Assembly (NCBI RefSeq): GCF_910592395.1
Contig: NC_088314.1
Coordinates: 682,001-746,000, forward strand
Direction of reading: 5' to 3'
Length of the DNA stretch: 64,000 bases
DNA from: Lineus longissimus
Taxonomy: Eukaryota > Nemertea > Pilidiophora > Heteronemertea > Lineidae
A program made the translations under genes and the position numbers. Positions 59,801-64,000 of the stretch are shown in pieces. Positions within the stretch are counted from its first letter, which is position 1. The number at the start of each line of letters is the position of its first letter. A model generated the notes under the pieces. That model was not told where the DNA came from. It searched no databases and saw nothing but the letters and a program-made list of their open reading frames with translations.

Positions 59801-62800
59801 TTAGGTTCCTCTTCCTAGGTGCGACATGCCTTGAGTAGACACACCTGCCAGTGGGACACCTTTGTCTCAAGGACATCACTGTCCCAACCTAGTCACTTCC
59901 TGTAAAGCAGACAGTGACAGACTCCCTGTAATGAGAACACCTACAATGAATGACTGACTAGACATTTATCAGTCTCTCCCCCGTTCCACCTAAGCACAAC
60001 ACAGGTTTGGCTCTCTATGAAGGACACTGATGTTTGTTCCAGAAGGGGTCAACACTCAGTTTGACCGACCTGGAAACCTCTCTATTGACATCTATGGAGA
60101 TGTTTATCTGTACTGCATGGGTGACAGCAGGAGGTGATTTCATTACAGCGTTAAAGGCTGTCATCAGGACAGACGTGAATGTTTAGGATGCACGTTTTCT
60201 AACCAATACAAACAACTACTTCAGGCGTAAATATGACCTTGACCTTTGTATTCTCATGACTGTTCAGCAGCAGCTTCTTATGCACAGCAGGGGAGCCGGA
60301 GTTCTGGGATATGGCATCGGATTCTGTGGAGAGAAAGAAAGAGAATGAACAGGTTCTGTTTACATCATGTTGGCTTTCAACTTGGGTTCACCCTAGACAA
60401 GGGCATTGAGGAAGTTGTTCATTTGAACTTGATTCTGTCTAAATGCATGAAGCCACTGCTCTCATGTAATCTTGTAACAATAAGGAAGCTTACTATAACT
60501 GTTCTGATCGGGAAGGAGGCATTTTCATGCTTCATGCTCAACTCTTGAATGATGCTCCATGCTTTGCTAGTATATAAGCTTGGTACAATGGTCTTGATAT
60601 GTACACAACAGATGATGATCATGCTGGGTTTGGACGTTTTGCCATAGCAGGGGTTAACACATTGCCACCCAAAGCATTTTTTTTGGTCATCACTGGTGCA
60701 GTATGTCCAGTCATGACCAGACACCTTGACCTCACAAACAGGTCCTCAGGAACATTCACTGTGACTGAGCCACTCTCTAAGCTATTCAGCTCAAGGGGAA
60801 CCAGGCCAAATTCACTGCAAGCCTGACTGACATTCCGTCTAGGCTGGGTGACTCCACATGGCAATTCCATCCTCTTCTCTTGAGTCAAGGAGTCATCGTG
60901 GGGGCATTCTTACATGTTTGTTCAGATCTAACCCATGTCAGATAAGATCATGTTTATGAAATCAAGGGGGTTGTGTCCAAAGTGAGTGACAGTAAATAGG
61001 GATAGAGATCTGGGTTGGTGTCCTTTCTGTTCGCTTGGGACAGTCGTAGGGCCAGGCTTTCAAACATTTCAAAGGCATCATGCTGTTTAACGCATGCTTG
61101 AGACGTCAGGAGATAAGGAGACAGAACCAGCTGACATCAGTCTCGGACACTCAACTCAGTCTCGGACACTCAACTCACATTCACACCTCAACAACAGAGA
61201 AATCCACAAAAAGCTTTTCACAAAATATCTCCATTTATTGTTGTGGGAAGACAACTCTCTGATTCACTGGTGCAGTCATGATCAAGCATACAGCCGGTCT
61301 AACACGCATTGAGCATACACTTTTGACATCATTGCAGAGTCAAGACTGAGAAATGATTGCAAATAAAGTTTGTCCCAGTGACCATATCGGTCAGCCGGAC
61401 GTTCACATTCCATTGTTCATGATCGACATACTGATACTCAACAACAACAAAATCTATTCCAATTCTAAAAAAATACACCAAGTCTCCATAAAATGTACAC
61501 ATGATACAAATACGGCCAATAAAATGCTCTATAAAAGGAAGACACAAGATACCAAGATCAAGATTTATGTACAATTTCCTTGGAGCGATCTCACTGACTT
61601 AATACCACAGCACAATCACAACATTAACAGGCATAAAGGGCATCACAGGGTACAGTACTGTCCACAAGTAAACATTCAATGCATTGTGTGAATGCATGTT
61701 ACTTCTGACCAGAACTATATCTCATACATCATTTACCGACAACAACTTCACACACACACAATGTACCTTTCAAAATCATAACATTTCTTCAGCACAACAA
61801 GTGCATACTATCTTCAACCACTTGGAAGTGGGGGATAAGGAAGCAATACATACAGCTGGCCCAAGCATGTTTCTAATATGGCTACGGAGTTGAGCCTTCA
61901 CAATAGTCAATACAAAGTGGCTACCACAGATATGACTCTAACAGCGTCTACAGTCACAGAGAGAGACAACATTAAAAGCGACACAGTGCTGCCATCTGGA
62001 GGTGGGAAGGCTGGGGGAAGATTTTCTAACTTTGACCAAATCACATTTCTTTATGCAAATATCCAATTGTTAACCTCATCCACAGTCACCCTCATGTTAG
62101 TTTAATCAGAAGCCTTCATCTTCCATGTTGTTATTAGACACCTGTTTTGTCATGCAAAGACAAAACTGGCCAAAGGATTAGTCCAAACAGTTCACCGCAC
62201 AATGAGGTTAGAGAGGGGCAGCATTGGAACTGGTCAACAAGGCTTTCATGAATTGGTTAAAACAGGGATAAGGGAGTGTCTATTATACATTAGCGACAGA
62301 CCATGAGGGGATTATATATTTAGTCACATGCGAGATTTTTTAGCTCGGAGTGTCAGCAGTTGGAGTAGAGACAAATCACCTCAGAGTTGAGTTCTCTGAC
62401 ACAGTGACAAGATCTGGCATGAGAATTGACAGAAAGTTTAAACAAACTTGAATTATTTTTTCAATATTTATGTAGGAATAGTTCTTCCAGTGAAAGTAAG
62501 GTTATAATATTAAGTATCTTTTGATGAGAAATTTCAGGACTTTTTCCTCAACCAAATGGGGAAAAAAGCTTTTGCCAAGAACCAAGAGATGACTTCACAC
62601 GCCAGGTCTGTGAACACTGTCTGATAAACAACATCCATGCAAACACCAGGTGGCAGGCCATGCTCCGTGACCCACTTACCACTGTCCGTGGTCAGTCCCA
62701 AACTATCATCAACACTATCAAGATCTGAAAGAAATCACGCAGGACCATGCCTTTAGTACACGACCACCAAAACATGGGGGGTCTTTTTGAGTAATGCACA

Positions 62801-63839
62801 GTTCAAACCAGTCCAAAATTTCCAAAAATGCACCAGTAAAGTCCAGCCAATCTAATTGGCAGTATTGCACAAGTCCATTCATTTGATCCAAACGTTCATT
62901 CACTAGATCCACATTGACATTGACAGTGACTTTTCCATTGAACCTACACAAGAAAGAGAGTGATTTGATTCAGCCACTGCTCCCATCAGATCAGAATCGA
63001 CCCCAGGACAAGAGCAGTAAGTCACAGCAGTTTGCCTCAGACCATCAGAACAGTTCCGAGCCTTGTCTATGGGGTGAGGCTGATCTCATCAGAGCAAGGA
63101 GGAATCTAATCAGTCTATGAACTTGAACAGGACAAGACAAACACGTCTCCAGACTCGGGCAATTCTCGACAACTTTGCCACAACGAGTCATTCCATGATT
63201 TCTGGGCAGGTTCTTCATGATTTGTGTCGTGACTTCACAACGATTTGTGTCTGAACTTCAAACCGTTAGTTGAGTTGACGGCACTCTTTCCACACGTTAG
63301 TCCCGTGACGACTGTTCACACAACATGCTTCAAGCAGAAGGTACAAGCAGCTATATCTACGCCGACCTTTACTTACCATCAACTGACGAATGGGCGGTGA
63401 GAGCAGCACGACCAATATTCCGTCGGAGATCGTTCAGTTTCTTTTCCAATTCTTTCAACTGAAAATCAAGGAGGGAATCAAGTTAGCAATCGTTCCGAGT
63501 CAGAAGTCAACCAAGATAGTTTGTTAAACCATAGTTGATATCTCTTATTTGAAGAAGAGTGGAGGCCAGGAAACGTCACTGCTCATACCGGATTCACACC
63601 ATGGTTGAACAGATTTCCGCCTCTCTTTCAAACACCGTGACTCCAGCCAACATCTACCCAAGAGTTCTGGTTAAGATAACGCAAGCACTTACCTTAAGAG
63701 ATGATTTCATATAAGCCTCCTTCCTCTGCTTGCGCACCTTCTTTGACATGCGTTTATCCTGAGCGAGTTTGTGAGCAGCACTACTGATCTGTTTCTGGAG
63801 TTCATACTCGAGTTCCAGTTTACCTATCTCTTCCTCCTC
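50682..63839 (-). CDS. CUPID-domain scaffold protein, FRMD4/INAVA family (C-terminal part)
   Basis: Seven minus-strand exons join in phase: 63839-63693, 63458-63377, 62724-62680, 60323-60244, 59016-58868, 58717-57356 and 50835-50682. They give 672 residues, or 688 with a possible cassette exon at 52335-52288. The 5' part lies beyond the window. The first two exons encode the CUPID (DUF3338) coiled coil: EIGKLELEYELQKQISSAAH, KKVRKQRKEAY and LKELEKKLNDLRRNIGRAAL. This domain defines FRMD4A/B, CCDC120 and INAVA, which bind cytohesins at cell junctions. The remainder is Ser/Tyr/Pro-rich and disordered, with two PPEY motifs, repeated PSPQ blocks, a basic motif (KLRRQRSIERQ), and a C terminus ending SFV that fits a class I PDZ ligand. 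FRMD4 is favoured over INAVA/CCDC120 by length and style, but the FERM domain that would decide it is not in view. Confidence 0.85.
51612..51870 (+). repeat. 21-bp tandem repeat, about 12 copies
   Basis: GTACACAACTRCACTGTCAA plus one base repeats with alternating AATGT/AAAGT and TGCACT/TACACT variants. It lies in the last intron of the CUPID gene. Open frames on both strands follow from the 7-codon period and are not genes. Confidence 0.95.
52288..52335 (-). CDS. Possible 48-bp cassette exon of the CUPID gene
   Basis: TTCTCATTGTGGTTGACAG precedes, and donor GTGGGT follows. Phases match exon f and the last exon, and 48 bp keeps the frame. It would insert YPERLMSPQMYTLFR between DLKR and CLSDKF. 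Supported only by splice signals and phase. Confidence 0.4.
52336..57355 (-). other. Large intron of the CUPID gene
   Basis: No further exon recognised. Holds a TTAA-flanked MITE at 54165-54308 and otherwise unremarkable AT-rich sequence. Confidence 0.45.
54165..54308. mobile_element. 144-bp TTAA-flanked MITE
   Basis: The left end AGGGAGACTAC and right end TAGTCCCCCT are inverted repeats, and TTAA lies directly outside both (54161-54164 and 54309-54312). No coding capacity. In an intron of the CUPID gene. Confidence 0.75.
57356..58717 (-). CDS. CUPID gene exon f (large disordered region)
   Basis: Acceptor TGTTGCAG. 453 full codons with codons split at both ends. Contains QYRNQMYPTF, two PPEY motifs (58078-58089 and 58105-58116), RRQRSIERQ and four PSP[GQ] blocks. 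The donor GTTAGT lies at DLKR. If unspliced, the frame would stop two codons later (RLV), a possible short isoform. Confidence 0.9.
58868..59016 (-). CDS. CUPID gene exon e
   Basis: The acceptor is TTCCTCAG and the donor GTAAGA. Encodes VEIVELQRPNMLSNEHAPST to QQSRDSSPSPS. Confidence 0.85.
60244..60323 (-). CDS. CUPID gene exon d
   Basis: The acceptor is CTCTCCACAG. Encodes ESDAISQNSGSPAVHKKLLL and NSHENTK. The donor GTCAAG is weak, but phase 0 matches the next exon. Confidence 0.75.
62680..62724 (-). CDS. CUPID gene exon c (45 bp)
   Basis: A micro-exon with acceptor TTTCTTTCAG and donor GTAAGT. Encodes DLDSVDDSLGLTTDS; both split codons match their neighbours. Confidence 0.8.
63377..63458 (-). 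CDS. CUPID gene exon b (end of CUPID domain)
   Basis: The acceptor is GATTTTCAG and the donor GTAAGT. Encodes LKELEKKLNDLRRNIGRAAL and TAHSSVD, leaving one base of a split codon. Confidence 0.93.
63693..63839 (-). CDS. CUPID gene exon a (start of CUPID domain)
   Basis: The acceptor is TTCTTACAG and the donor GTAAGT, phase 0 at both ends. Encodes EEEEIGKLELEYELQ to YMKSSLK. Confidence 0.93.
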
Positions 63840-64000
63840 CTGTAAGAATGGAAACAGATTCATTTCAGGCAAAGTTATCTACGTTTACAAAACTGAAGAC
63901 AGATACAACTGTCCTTGCACAGACAGCAGGGAACGTAGGTTCAACACCTCATCAAAGCAATTATTAGTTAAGTGTCTTGTTCAAGGGTACTTAAACCTGC
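63840..64000 (-). other. Intron leading to the unseen 5' part of the CUPID gene
   Basis: The window ends inside this intron. If the gene is FRMD4-like, FERM-domain exons should lie beyond it. Confidence 0.5.

Larger units (their letters stand above)
59017..63376 (-). other. Introns of the CUPID gene (between exons e, d, c and b)
   Basis: Outside the 45-bp and 80-bp exons listed separately, no other exon, repeat array or complete mobile element was recognised. Confidence 0.4.

Overview
This is a window of animal (metazoan) nuclear DNA. Genes are split by GT-AG introns, there are no operons or ribosome-binding sites, and AATAAA poly(A) signals sit after the stop codons. Much of the non-coding sequence is minisatellites, fold-back repeats and MITE-like elements. 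The proteins point to a bilaterian invertebrate. The nuclear receptor belongs to the DHR96/DAF-12 (NR1J) type, known mainly from protostomes, and the first gene is an ankyrin/Mab-21-type nucleotidyltransferase of a class expanded in marine invertebrates. A lophotrochozoan is my best guess, but this is inference.

Layout. (1) 281-2917, + strand: an intronless ORF of 878 aa that joins about ten ankyrin repeats to a Mab-21/cGAS-like nucleotidyltransferase with all three catalytic acidic residues present. (2) 4.1-5.4 kb: a 134-bp tandem repeat, then about 4 kb with no gene seen. (3) 10013-15497, - strand: a nuclear receptor of five coding exons and 505 aa whose reading phases all match. (4) 16-41 kb: no gene seen. 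It holds hairpin elements, a MITE present twice (one copy nested in a larger TTAA-flanked element), several minisatellites, two degraded tRNA-like units and a rearranged fold-back cluster at 38.9-40.3 kb. (5) 42300-47839, + strand: XPC, the DNA-damage sensor of nucleotide excision repair, with eight coding exons and 1167 aa. (6) 48.0-49.9 kb: repeats that include an inverted, mirror-ordered copy of repeats lying upstream of XPC. (7) 50682-63839, - strand: the 3' part of a CUPID-domain scaffold gene (FRMD4/INAVA family), with seven exons plus a possible cassette exon. Its 5' part lies beyond base 64000.

The genes do not form a pathway. The ankyrin/cGAS-like gene and the nuclear receptor are convergent, and so are XPC and the CUPID gene. 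The points most worth following are the ankyrin-nucleotidyltransferase fusion, the mirrored repeats around XPC, a run of TCAAGGTCA nuclear-receptor sites just past the stop codon of the CUPID gene, and a MITE insertion whose empty site can be read from the neighbouring repeat units. All exon joins were made by eye from splice signals, reading phase and protein similarity recalled from memory; no database search was possible.
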